Program-made: the position numbers and the translations under genes
Shown: positions 1-5,481 of the stretch, one piece after another
How the letters are laid out: the number at the start of each line of letters is the position of its first letter
Position numbering within the stretch: the first letter of the stretch is position 1
Origin: Rhodoferax sp.
GTDB lineage: Bacteria > Pseudomonadota > Gammaproteobacteria > Burkholderiales > Burkholderiaceae_C
Direction of reading: 5' to 3'
Assembly: GCA_028711355.1 (NCBI GenBank)
Contig: JAQTSL010000212.1
Span: 1-6,616, forward strand
DNA length: 6,616 bases
Notes under the pieces: generated by a model
What the model saw: only the letters and a program-made list of their open reading frames with translations
What the model was told of the DNA's origin: nothing
Database searches by the model: none

Positions 1-143
1 CTGTGCGACTCACGGAACAGTTCTTCCAGCAGTGCCTGTTCGTTCGGAGTTTTCTCCAGGCGCAGCAAGCCGTCGTCGAGGTGGGCGAGATGCTCTGCGC
101 TTTCAGCTGTGAACAGTTGGTGCAACTCTTGATCCAGGATCAT
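1..143 (-). CDS. cheA: CheA-type histidine kinase, N-terminal HPt domain (partial, runs off the left edge)
   Basis: Only the first 47 codons lie in the window. They begin MILDQELHQLF and end ELFRESH, followed by the first two bases of a probable Ser codon. Acidic and leucine-rich helices leading to F-R-x-x-H-S is the signature of the CheA P1/HPt domain. H47 is the expected phosphoacceptor, almost the same position as H48 of E. coli CheA. By family knowledge the protein autophosphorylates at this His when driven by receptor-CheW arrays and passes the phosphate to response regulators. The ATG is supported by GGGAG (151-155 on the plus strand), 7 bases upstream. The gene starts 22 bases after the receptor stop, so it is the fifth gene of the operon. 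Dimerisation, ATPase and CheW-like domains, and any C-terminal REC domain of a WspE-like hybrid, lie outside the window. A non-CheA HPt protein cannot be fully excluded. Confidence 0.85.
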   Translation of the reverse strand, partial: MILDQELHQLFTAESAEHLAHLDDGLLRLEKTPNEQALLEELFRESH

Positions 144-165
144 GGCGTGTCTCCCGCCTGTCCGG

Positions 166-1617
166 TTACGCAATGGCCTTGAGATTTTCCGCAGCCTCGT
201 TCAGGCTCTGCACGCCCACCTTGGTCTGGCTGATCCCGGCGGCGGTCTCCTTGGTGCCTGCGGCAATGCTGTTGGTCGCTTCGACCACCTGATTGAAGGC
301 AGCGGATTGCTGCTGGGCATTGAGCATCACCTGCTGGGCATTTTCGTTGGCGCTGCTGGCCAGGTTGGCCAGATTGTTGAACAGTTCAGCAACTTTCTGC
401 ACCAGTTGGGTGACCTCTGACACGGTGTGACTGCCTTCTTCCGTCATCATGATGGAGGAATTGGTGGCCTTCTGGACATCGGCGACCAGCATCGCTGTTT
501 GTTCTGCCGATTTCTTGCTTTCGTCGGCAAGTTTGCGTATTTCGCTCGCCACCACGGCGAAACCTTTGCCGTGCTCACCGGCGCGGGCAGCTTCTACGGC
601 GGCGTTCAATGCCAGCATGTTGATCTGTCCGGCCAAGTCTTTGAGCACGGTGGCAATGCTGCCGATCTGGACGGTCTGTTCACCCAGATGCAGGATATGT
701 TCGGCCATGGCACCGATCTTGTTCTTGAGGCTGCCCATCGCTTCGACGGCCTGACGGGTGGTCTCGTCGCCCTGTGTGGTGGCGATGCCAGCCTTTTCTG
801 CCACCGCAGCTGCGCCCACGGCTTGCTCGGCTGTTTTGCGTGAGGAGGCTGAGAGCTCCTCAATGGTGGCTGATGTCTCGTTGGCTGCGGCGGCCTGTTG
901 ACTGGCGGTGCGTTCGTGCTGAGCGATGGTTGCGGCGATTTCGTTCGCAGCAGCTGAAAGCAGGGCTGCGTTGGTGGTGATTTTGCGGCTCACCGCTGCG
1001 GCGAGCCAGACGGCAATGAGCACCGCCAGAGCGATGGCACCCAGCATGCCGTAGATGATCGAATTAGCGACGGTACGCATGGCCGAATCATAGGCTTCCT
1101 GGCGCTCCTTGATGATCTCGGTTTCCCGCTGCTTGAATCGATTCCATTGCTTGTCTACTTCGGCCGATTCTTTAATGCCATCTCCGTTTCGGAAATGTGC
1201 CTGGGCCTCCACCTGCTTGCCCGCGTCGATCAGCATCAGGAACTGGTTGTCCAGTTTGACCAGGTCTTGCCCGACGAGCAGCATGCTGTGCAGATTTTCC
1301 CGTTGTTGCGCGTCTTTCACCAGAGTAGTGAGCTTTTCGCTGCGGCTAACGAAATCTTTTTCGGCATCCATAAAAGTTTGGCGCGAGGTCTGATTTTTCG
1401 CCAGCAGATAACCGCGCGCGGCGCGTTGCATCTTGGTCAGGGAATAGGCAAGGTCTCGGGCTTCGTCCATCGTCAGGTGCGAAGCTTCCACTCCCGCCGC
1501 TGCGTGCGTCGCCTCTTGCAAATTGAAGAACACCAGACCCATGGCACTCAGAAGCAGCATGAGCGGAGCCAGGTAACCCAGCAAGATACGTTGGCGCAGT
1601 TTCATTTTCTCGAACAT
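166..1617 (-). CDS. Methyl-accepting chemotaxis protein, two TM segments, no recognisable HAMP
   Basis: 483-residue chemoreceptor. TM1 is about residues 11-31, followed by a 155-residue mostly helical sensor region (32-186, resembling CHASE3 or four-helix-bundle sensors) that should face the periplasm. TM2 is about 187-209. The long cytoplasmic coiled coil contains the conserved hairpin tip around 331-363 (INMLALNAAVEAARAGE, then GKGFAVVASEIR), which binds CheA and CheW. Glu/Gln/Ala-rich stretches near 240-265 and 420-450 are likely methylation helices for CheR. About 135 residues on each side of the tip fit a receptor of roughly 40 heptads (inference). No HAMP consensus (Pro-Leu near the start, Glu-Gly-Asp near the end) is seen after TM2; the signalling helices start almost at once. 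There is no C-terminal CheR-tethering pentapeptide; the protein ends NLKAIA. The ATG at 1615-1617 has AAGGAGA 5-6 bases upstream. The ligand is unknown. Confidence 0.95.
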   Translation of the reverse strand: MFEKMKLRQRILLGYLAPLMLLLSAMGLVFFNLQEATHAAAGVEASHLTMDEARDLAYSLTKMQRAARGYLLAKNQTSRQTFMDAEKDFVSRSEKLTTLVKDAQQRENLHSMLLVGQDLVKLDNQFLMLIDAGKQVEAQAHFRNGDGIKESAEVDKQWNRFKQRETEIIKERQEAYDSAMRTVANSIIYGMLGAIALAVLIAVWLAAAVSRKITTNAALLSAAANEIAATIAQHERTASQQAAAANETSATIEELSASSRKTAEQAVGAAAVAEKAGIATTQGDETTRQAVEAMGSLKNKIGAMAEHILHLGEQTVQIGSIATVLKDLAGQINMLALNAAVEAARAGEHGKGFAVVASEIRKLADESKKSAEQTAMLVADVQKATNSSIMMTEEGSHTVSEVTQLVQKVAELFNNLANLASSANENAQQVMLNAQQQSAAFNQVVEATNSIAAGTKETAAGISQTKVGVQSLNEAAENLKAIA

Positions 1618-1631
1618 GACAGTCTCCTTGA

Positions 1632-2639
1632 TTACACGTTTTCGTCAACCATCCACTCTTCGCGTGCCAGCAGCACGGGCAAGTCCAATACGGTCATCAT
1701 CCTGCCAGCATACGGTGCGGTTCCCGTGATGGATGCGCCGCACATTTCGTGCAGCGCCACAGGTGGCGCATGCAATTCCTCGTCACGCAGGTAAACCGCA
1801 TCATGGACTTGATTCACGGCTATTCCCACTGCGTGTTCGTCAAGAAGGGCAATCACGGCCTTGCTGCCTCTGGCCGCTGGCGGTAGATTGAGCGCAATGC
1901 GTGGGTCAATCAGGGTGAGCAGTTCACCGCGCAGGCTCATGGCACCGAGGATGTGTGGCGGACAGCAGGGGATGGGGCTCAGCTCCGCGATATTGCAGAA
2001 TTCCAGGACGGTTGAGAGCTCGATGCCGAAGTACTCTCCGCCCAGTTCCACCACCGCCAGTCCCAGGCGTGTACCTTCCTCACCAACTGCGGCATCGCGC
2101 AGCGCTATCGCACGTTTGCGAAACAGTGCGCGTTCTGCGGGTTTGGCTTGCGGGCAGAAGTCATTGGATAGCGCAGGTCGTTCTTGGGCTTGAACAAACT
2201 CACTTCCTTCGGGCAGGTGCGTCAAGCGGAACACATCAAGCAAGGTCACCAGTTCATCGCCCACGTGCGCTTCACCGCTCACCAGGTGGGGTGGGCTGGG
2301 TGCTTGCGCACCGAACTGGGGTGGCACCTGGATGGCCTGGCATGGCAGCTCGCGCACTTCGCGCACTTCGCTGACGATCAATCCCATTGGCAAATGATCG
2401 GTCTCCAGTACCACGACATGATCGCTGGTGCTGTAGTGTCGCGCCGGATGATCAAAGCGGAGATGCAGGTCGATGACGGGGATGATTTGTCCGCGCAGGT
2501 TGAACAGGCCGACGATCCAGGGGGGCGCTTCTTCGACGGGCATCAGCTCGGGCAGCCACACGGATTCGCGCACCTGTGTTGCGTTCACAGCGAAGCGTGC
2601 ACCATCGTGATCGAAAATCAGCAGAGGCAGAAGATTCAT
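1632..2639 (-). CDS. cheW: Tandem CheW-domain coupling protein
   Basis: 335 residues, about twice the length of ordinary CheW, with two CheW folds. Domain 1 spans about 3-141 and has the typical core N-L-R-G-Q-I-I-P-V-I-D-L (47-58). A basic helical linker covers about 142-190. Domain 2 spans about 191-326, with S-L-R-G-E-L-L-T-L-I-D (235-245). CheW domains couple receptor hairpin tips to CheA in the cytoplasmic signalling array. The Arg of each L-R-G motif is retained, so neither copy looks degenerate. The gene lies between cheR and the receptor; its stop is 14 bases before the receptor ATG and the receptor's ribosome site lies in that gap. Its own ATG has GGAG 9 bases upstream. In the Wsp system this role is split between two proteins, WspB and WspD. 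Fusing them would fix a 1:1 ratio of the two couplers. That functional reading is inference. Confidence 0.93.
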   Translation of the reverse strand: MNLLPLLIFDHDGARFAVNATQVRESVWLPELMPVEEAPPWIVGLFNLRGQIIPVIDLHLRFDHPARHYSTSDHVVVLETDHLPMGLIVSEVREVRELPCQAIQVPPQFGAQAPSPPHLVSGEAHVGDELVTLLDVFRLTHLPEGSEFVQAQERPALSNDFCPQAKPAERALFRKRAIALRDAAVGEEGTRLGLAVVELGGEYFGIELSTVLEFCNIAELSPIPCCPPHILGAMSLRGELLTLIDPRIALNLPPAARGSKAVIALLDEHAVGIAVNQVHDAVYLRDEELHAPPVALHEMCGASITGTAPYAGRMMTVLDLPVLLAREEWMVDENV

Positions 2640-2663
2640 GCTGTCACGCTCCAGTGTGGCGGT

Positions 2664-3809
2664 TCATTGCGAAAGCCACTGCGCCAGCTCGGCCGCAGTC
2701 TTTTCATAGGGTTCGATCACTGCGTCGCCGGGTAGCGTGCGCACGATGTCCAGCGCCGCGCGCCGCAGGGTTTGCGCACGCGACAGGTTTTCGGTTCGTT
2801 CGCATAGCGCTGCCAGTTCCAGCGTGGCGGCGATGCTGCGCGGATCGAGGTAGAGGGTTTTGTCCAGCAGTTCCCGTGCTTGCTCGAAATTTCCCTTGAG
2901 CTGTGCCAATTGCGCCAGCAGGAAATGTGGCTCGGGCGCAAGCGGGGTGACGCTCAGCACCCGGCGGCAGGCTTGCTCGGCCTGCGCGTATTCGGCCCGG
3001 TCGGCGAATGTCCGTGCTACGGCAAGCAGGTCTTCTGCGACAGGTGCGGTTTGCTGAAGTACGCATGGTGCACATGGTGCACATGGTGCACATGGTGCAC
3101 ATGGCGCATGTTTCGTCACGGCAGCGGCTGGTGGAATGTGGGTCGGTTTTGGGGTGACGGTATTTGGTGAGGTGGCAATCTGTTGATACACCACGCCTTC
3201 AGGGAACAGTTTGTTTTGTAGATTTGGCACGCGATGGCCAATAAGTTCAGTGTGGGCTGTCAAGAGATAGCCACCTTGGTTCAGCGTGGCTGCCAGTTTG
3301 TTCGCCACGGCAGTTACGGCTGCTGCATTGAAATAGATGAACACGTTGCGGCACAGGATCAGATCCATGTTCTGCAATTGCGCATTCGGGAATGGCGCAT
3401 CGATCAGATTAACGATGCTGAAAGTCACCATGTTGCGAATGCGATCAATCAGCTTCCATTCGTCCCCGTTGTGTTGGAAATAGCGATGCATCAGCTCGGG
3501 TGATGCCATTCTGAACGACCATTGCCGATAGCGTCCTTGTCTTGCTTTGACCAGTGCCGTCTCGTCGATGTCGCTTCCGAGGATGGAAATGTTCCAGTCG
3601 TTGTGCTTCGGCAACAACATGTCCAGCAGCATGGCGAGGGAGTAGGCTTCTTCGCCGCTGGAGCAACCCGCACTCCACAGGCGTAATGTTTTCACATCGC
3701 GACGACGCTCAATGAGTTCTGGCAGTAGGCGAAGGCGCAGCAGGTCGAACTGACCATGGTCGCGAAAGAAATAGGTCTCGCCGTTGAGTTGAGCAAGCAT
3801 GTCATTCAT
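2664..3809 (-). CDS. cheR: CheR-type methyltransferase with C-terminal TPR-like tail, lacking the N-terminal helical domain
   Basis: 381 residues. The catalytic Rossmann domain (about 8-210) carries E-T-Y-F-F-R-D (11-17), the SAM-binding W-S-A-G-C-S-S-G-E-E-A-Y-S (45-57), D-I-D-E-T-A-L (80-86), and D-L-I-L-C-R-N-V-F-I-Y-F (149-160), all standard for CheR enzymes that methylate receptor glutamates using S-adenosylmethionine. A linker (211-257) contains five Ala-Pro-Cys repeats. Helical TPR-like repeats fill about 258-350, as in WspC and FrzF-type enzymes. The all-helical domain of 70-80 residues that normally precedes ETYFFRD is missing: upstream of the ATG the frame is open for only 12 codons before a stop at 3846-3848, and that DNA encodes the response regulator. 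The start overlaps the upstream stop by 8 bases (ATGAATGA), suggesting translational coupling, with GAGG just upstream. A second ATG at residue 4 is possible. The fold is certain; methylation activity without the N-terminal domain is not. Confidence 0.92.
   Translation of the reverse strand: MNDMLAQLNGETYFFRDHGQFDLLRLRLLPELIERRRDVKTLRLWSAGCSSGEEAYSLAMLLDMLLPKHNDWNISILGSDIDETALVKARQGRYRQWSFRMASPELMHRYFQHNGDEWKLIDRIRNMVTFSIVNLIDAPFPNAQLQNMDLILCRNVFIYFNAAAVTAVANKLAATLNQGGYLLTAHTELIGHRVPNLQNKLFPEGVVYQQIATSPNTVTPKPTHIPPAAAVTKHAPCAPCAPCAPCAPCVLQQTAPVAEDLLAVARTFADRAEYAQAEQACRRVLSVTPLAPEPHFLLAQLAQLKGNFEQARELLDKTLYLDPRSIAATLELAALCERTENLSRAQTLRRAALDIVRTLPGDAVIEPYEKTAAELAQWLSQ
3063..3107 (-). repeat. 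9-base tandem repeat, 5 units, coding (Ala-Pro-Cys)5 in the CheR linker
   Basis: On the plus strand the unit CATGGTGCA occurs four times without a mismatch (3064-3099) and is followed by one diverged copy, CATGGCGCA (3100-3108). Read on the coding strand it gives five Ala-Pro-Cys repeats at residues 235-249 of the CheR protein, with cysteines at 237, 240, 243, 246 and 249. Because the unit is 9 bases, slippage would change repeat number without breaking the frame. The unit contains the palindrome TGCA. The lack of third-position drift among four copies points to recent expansion. Confidence 0.97.
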
Positions 3810-4938
3810 GTGCGTCCTCGTTGTCTTGGTATTTTTGGGCGATGACTACAAAATCACCGAAAGTGGCGAGAAAGGCATCGACGATGCTGGGGTCGAAATG
3901 GCTGCCGCGCCCATCGATAATGATGTCTCGAGCCCGTTCGATCGGTATCGGCTCCTTGTAAATCCGGCGTGAGATCAGTGCGTCAAATACGTCGGCCAGG
4001 GCCATCAGACGAGCAGGTATGGGAATGGCCTGTATTTTTAAACCATCGGGATAACCACTGCCATCCCATTTTTCATGATGGAAATGGGCAATTTGTTTGG
4101 CTAAGTCGAGAAAATCGATGCTGCAGTCGGCTTCGCGCAGCGCGTGCTCGATGGCCTGTGCTCCCAACAGGCAGTGGGTCTGCATGATGTGCCATTCCTC
4201 GTTGGTCAACTTGCCTGGCTTGAGGAGGATATGGTCTGGAATGCCCACCTTACCGATATCGTGCAAGGGTGCTGACTTGGCCAGAAGTTCCACAATCTCA
4301 TCGGTCAGAAATTCGGCAAAGTCGGGATGTGCCTGCAAGCGCTTGGCCAGGATATGCACGTATTCCTTGGTTCGGCGAATGTGATTGCCGGTATCGGGAT
4401 CGCGGGTTTCGGCCAGCCCAGCCAGCGCGTTGATGGTGATGTCCTGGGTCAGCAGAATGTCCCGCATGCGCCGTGCCACCTCGGCTTCTAGCCATGTGTT
4501 CTGGTTGGCAAGCCAGTCGCGGGCATGCTTGAGTTCAAGTTGGGCATGCACTCGCGCCAGCACGATGCGCGGGCGGTAGGGTTTTGCGATGTAATCCACG
4601 GCACCGAGTTCGAGGCCCTTTTCTTCGTCTTCGATAGAGTCCAGTCCGGTGACGAAGATCACTGGAATATCGTGGGTTCCGGGGTGGTCGCGCAAGCAGG
4701 CAAGCACGTCGTAGCCGTTCATTCCGGGCATCAGCACATCCAGCAGGATCAAATCGGGCTTTGGGTTGCCATTGGCAATCTTTAATGCGCGTTCCCCAGA
4801 GGGGGCGGCCAACACGTTGTAATAGGGCTGAAGCAAGCTACCGAGGACACTTAGGTTCCCCTTGTCGTCGTCAACAATAAGGACGGTAGCCCTTGAAGCG
4901 CCAGTTTGTGAGGCACCATTTGTGTAAAAAATGTGCAA
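3802..4938 (-). CDS. REC-HD-GYP response regulator (c-di-GMP phosphodiesterase, RpfG type)
   Basis: 378 residues. The N-terminal receiver domain (about 17-135) has the acidic pocket D23-D24-D25, phosphoacceptor D67 (in L-L-D-V-L-M-P-G), T97 and K119 (A-K-P). A helical linker (136-170) leads to an HD-GYP domain (about 170-375) with E177, H186, the H226-D227 pair followed by I-G-K, H255, H287-H288-E289, G295-Y296-P297 and D316. All the usual metal-binding residues and the GYP motif are present, so hydrolysis of c-di-GMP is expected by family knowledge. As first gene of the operon and its only receiver protein in view, it is the likely output of the CheA at the other end. The start is TTG at 4936-4938: an AGGGAGG lies 5 bases upstream, no ATG or GTG start is seen further upstream in frame, and the nearby ATG (in ACAAATGG) is in another frame. 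Confidence 0.95.
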   Translation of the reverse strand: MHIFYTNGASQTGASRATVLIVDDDKGNLSVLGSLLQPYYNVLAAPSGERALKIANGNPKPDLILLDVLMPGMNGYDVLACLRDHPGTHDIPVIFVTGLDSIEDEEKGLELGAVDYIAKPYRPRIVLARVHAQLELKHARDWLANQNTWLEAEVARRMRDILLTQDITINALAGLAETRDPDTGNHIRRTKEYVHILAKRLQAHPDFAEFLTDEIVELLAKSAPLHDIGKVGIPDHILLKPGKLTNEEWHIMQTHCLLGAQAIEHALREADCSIDFLDLAKQIAHFHHEKWDGSGYPDGLKIQAIPIPARLMALADVFDALISRRIYKEPIPIERARDIIIDGRGSHFDPSIVDAFLATFGDFVVIAQKYQDNEDAHE

Positions 4939-4943
4939 ATGAT

Positions 4944-4950
4944 CCTCCCT
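4944..4950 (-). promoter_or_regulatory. Strong ribosome binding site selecting a TTG start
   Basis: The minus strand reads AGGGAGG, 5 bases before TTG (4936-4938). This near-perfect Shine-Dalgarno sequence is what fixes the TTG as the start of the REC-HD-GYP gene, since no ATG or GTG in that frame fits. Confidence 0.75.
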
Positions 4951-5047
4951 GAAAAACTGCCTGCTGCCTGGAATGAGCCGGAATTCAACACCAGCATGTT
5001 AAAGACAGTGATCTCTCGCCACTTGTCATCGCTGTTGGTTAATGTAC

Positions 5048-5077
5048 ATGTTATCCCCATCAAGAACAGGCCGTCAA
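5048..5077 (-). promoter_or_regulatory. Candidate sigma70-type promoter for the chemosensory operon
   Basis: On the minus strand TTGACG (5072-5077, 5 of 6 matches to TTGACA) is followed after 18 bases by TAACAT (5048-5053, 4 of 6 matches to TATAAT). Transcription would start near 5041, giving a leader of about 100 bases before the TTG of the REC-HD-GYP gene. The position suits the operon, but the -10 box is imperfect and this is a by-eye match. A second TAACAT at about 5000 lacks a good -35 box. Confidence 0.35.
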
Positions 5078-5202
5078 TCATGATGACCTGATGGAACGAT
5101 GGTGACCTGTTGCAGGTCTCGTCCACCACGGGCGGTAGCGCCGTATCCATAAGAGGATCCACCACGAGTTAGTGTTTTCTTGTTGATAAACGGCTGTTTC
5201 AT
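5074..5202 (-). CDS. Possible 42-residue Gly/Arg-containing peptide (doubtful)
   Basis: ATG at 5200-5202 with GGAG 7 bases upstream (5210-5213). The peptide starts MKQPFINKKTL and has two Arg-Gly-Gly units flanking a S-S-Y-G-Y-G segment (residues 13-27), then ends S-G-H-H-D. The two RGG codon triplets lie in a 9-base direct repeat, TCCACCACG on the plus strand at 5122-5130 and 5158-5166. It resembles no family I know. Support is a good ribosome site and correct orientation upstream of the operon. Against it, only 17 of 42 codons end in G or C by hand count, well below the neighbours, and its stop overlaps the proposed -35 box of the operon promoter. It could be a leader peptide, a small unknown peptide or chance. 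Confidence 0.3.
   Translation of the reverse strand: MKQPFINKKTLTRGGSSYGYGATARGGRDLQQVTIVPSGHHD
5104..5118. repeat. 15-base inverted repeat, possible operator or small hairpin
   Basis: GACCTG-TTG-CAGGTC is a perfect 6-base inverted repeat with a 3-base centre. A further TGACCTG half-site occurs at about 5084-5090, on the same side of the candidate operon promoter. The position, 27 bases upstream of the proposed -35 box, would suit an activator site. The dyad also falls inside the doubtful small ORF, where it encodes Asp-Leu-Gln-Gln-Val, so coincidence is possible. Confidence 0.3.
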
Positions 5203-5222
5203 TTTGGTGCTCCGATTGATAG

Positions 5223-5441
5223 TCCCGTCGGGAGGGAGGCATCCATAGCATCTATCCGTTGGCACAGCGCGTGGTGGGCCAAGATGTCGGGCAAGCGGTA
5301 TTCAAGCTGCCGATCTATGACTCGCCACTGCAAGCGCCCAACCTGTTTGGGGTGGTGCGCTCCCCCGCGCTGGCCCCGTTTCGCCGCCTGGGGCAGCGAA
5401 TTTTGTACCAGTGGTATGGGTGGCAGGATGAGAGCTTGTAG
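5223..5441 (+). pseudogene. Probable 3' remnant of an unrecognised plus-strand gene
   Basis: An open frame follows a stop at 5220-5222 and ends with TAG at 5439-5441. From about 5241 it reads like genuine protein: I-Y-P-L-A-Q-R-V-V-G, then F-K-L-P-I-Y-D-S-P-L, R-S-P-A-L-A-P-F-R-R and a C-terminus Y-Q-W-Y-G-W-Q-D-E-S-L. From the TTG at 5259, 46 of 60 sense codons end in G or C by hand count, typical of real genes in this genome. There is no ATG and no ribosome site at any plausible start, so the 5' part appears lost near 5223-5241. It would have been convergent with the GGDEF-hemerythrin gene, leaving about 40 bases between their stops. I do not recognise the family. A small intact gene starting at TTG 5259 is the less likely alternative. 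Confidence 0.45.
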
Positions 5442-5481
5442 TTGCCATCTGGTCGCAGCAATACGCAAGGCAGTGACCACA

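Larger units (their letters stand above)
4939..5481. other. 543-base region with no confident intact gene, between the chemosensory operon and the GGDEF-hemerythrin gene
   Basis: This gap separates two minus-strand transcription units. It holds a candidate promoter and leader for the chemosensory operon (about 4939-5077), a weak small reading frame (5074-5202), an inverted repeat (5104-5118) and the probable 3' remnant of a plus-strand gene (5223-5441). No tRNA, no convincing intrinsic terminator (no GC-rich stem with a T run) after the 5482 stop, and no c-di-GMP riboswitch consensus were found by eye. The mixture of a coding remnant and unrelated sequence suggests a rearrangement point near 5220-5240 (inference). 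Confidence 0.6.

Noticed and set aside
1147..1794. 215-codon plus-strand open frame opposite the receptor and CheW genes
   Set aside because: It runs antisense across two well-supported genes and their junction, has no family resemblance and no ribosome site; high-GC coding DNA commonly gives such shadows.
2352..2369. Two tandem copies of GCGCACTTC in the CheW gene
   Set aside because: Only two units, encoding Arg-Glu-Val-Arg-Glu in a place where CheW proteins usually have a similar charged strand; likely chance.
2184..2735. 183-codon plus-strand open frame opposite cheW and the end of cheR
   Set aside because: Antisense to genes with clear domain motifs; the predicted protein has no recognisable features.
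3063..3107. Tandem repeat as a CRISPR array or intergenic VNTR
   Set aside because: Units are 9 bases with no spacers, and the tract is in frame inside cheR.
4851..5165. 104-codon minus-strand frame through the leader and the start of the REC-HD-GYP gene
   Set aside because: Its second half overlaps the REC coding sequence in another frame, and the first half has no ribosome site, no family resemblance and ordinary chance composition.
4939..5260. c-di-GMP (GEMM) riboswitch in the leader of the operon or near 5203-5260
   Set aside because: Expected given the enzymes, but the conserved GEMM-I blocks and receptor loop were not found on either strand by eye.
5199..5480. 93-codon minus-strand frame between the two transcription units
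   Set aside because: It mirrors the plus-strand remnant, which has the better codon bias; the protein looks like an antisense shadow.
5451..5480. Terminator between the convergent remnant and GGDEF-hemerythrin gene (TGGTC...GACCA)
   Set aside because: Only a 5-base stem with a loop of about 20 bases and no T run.
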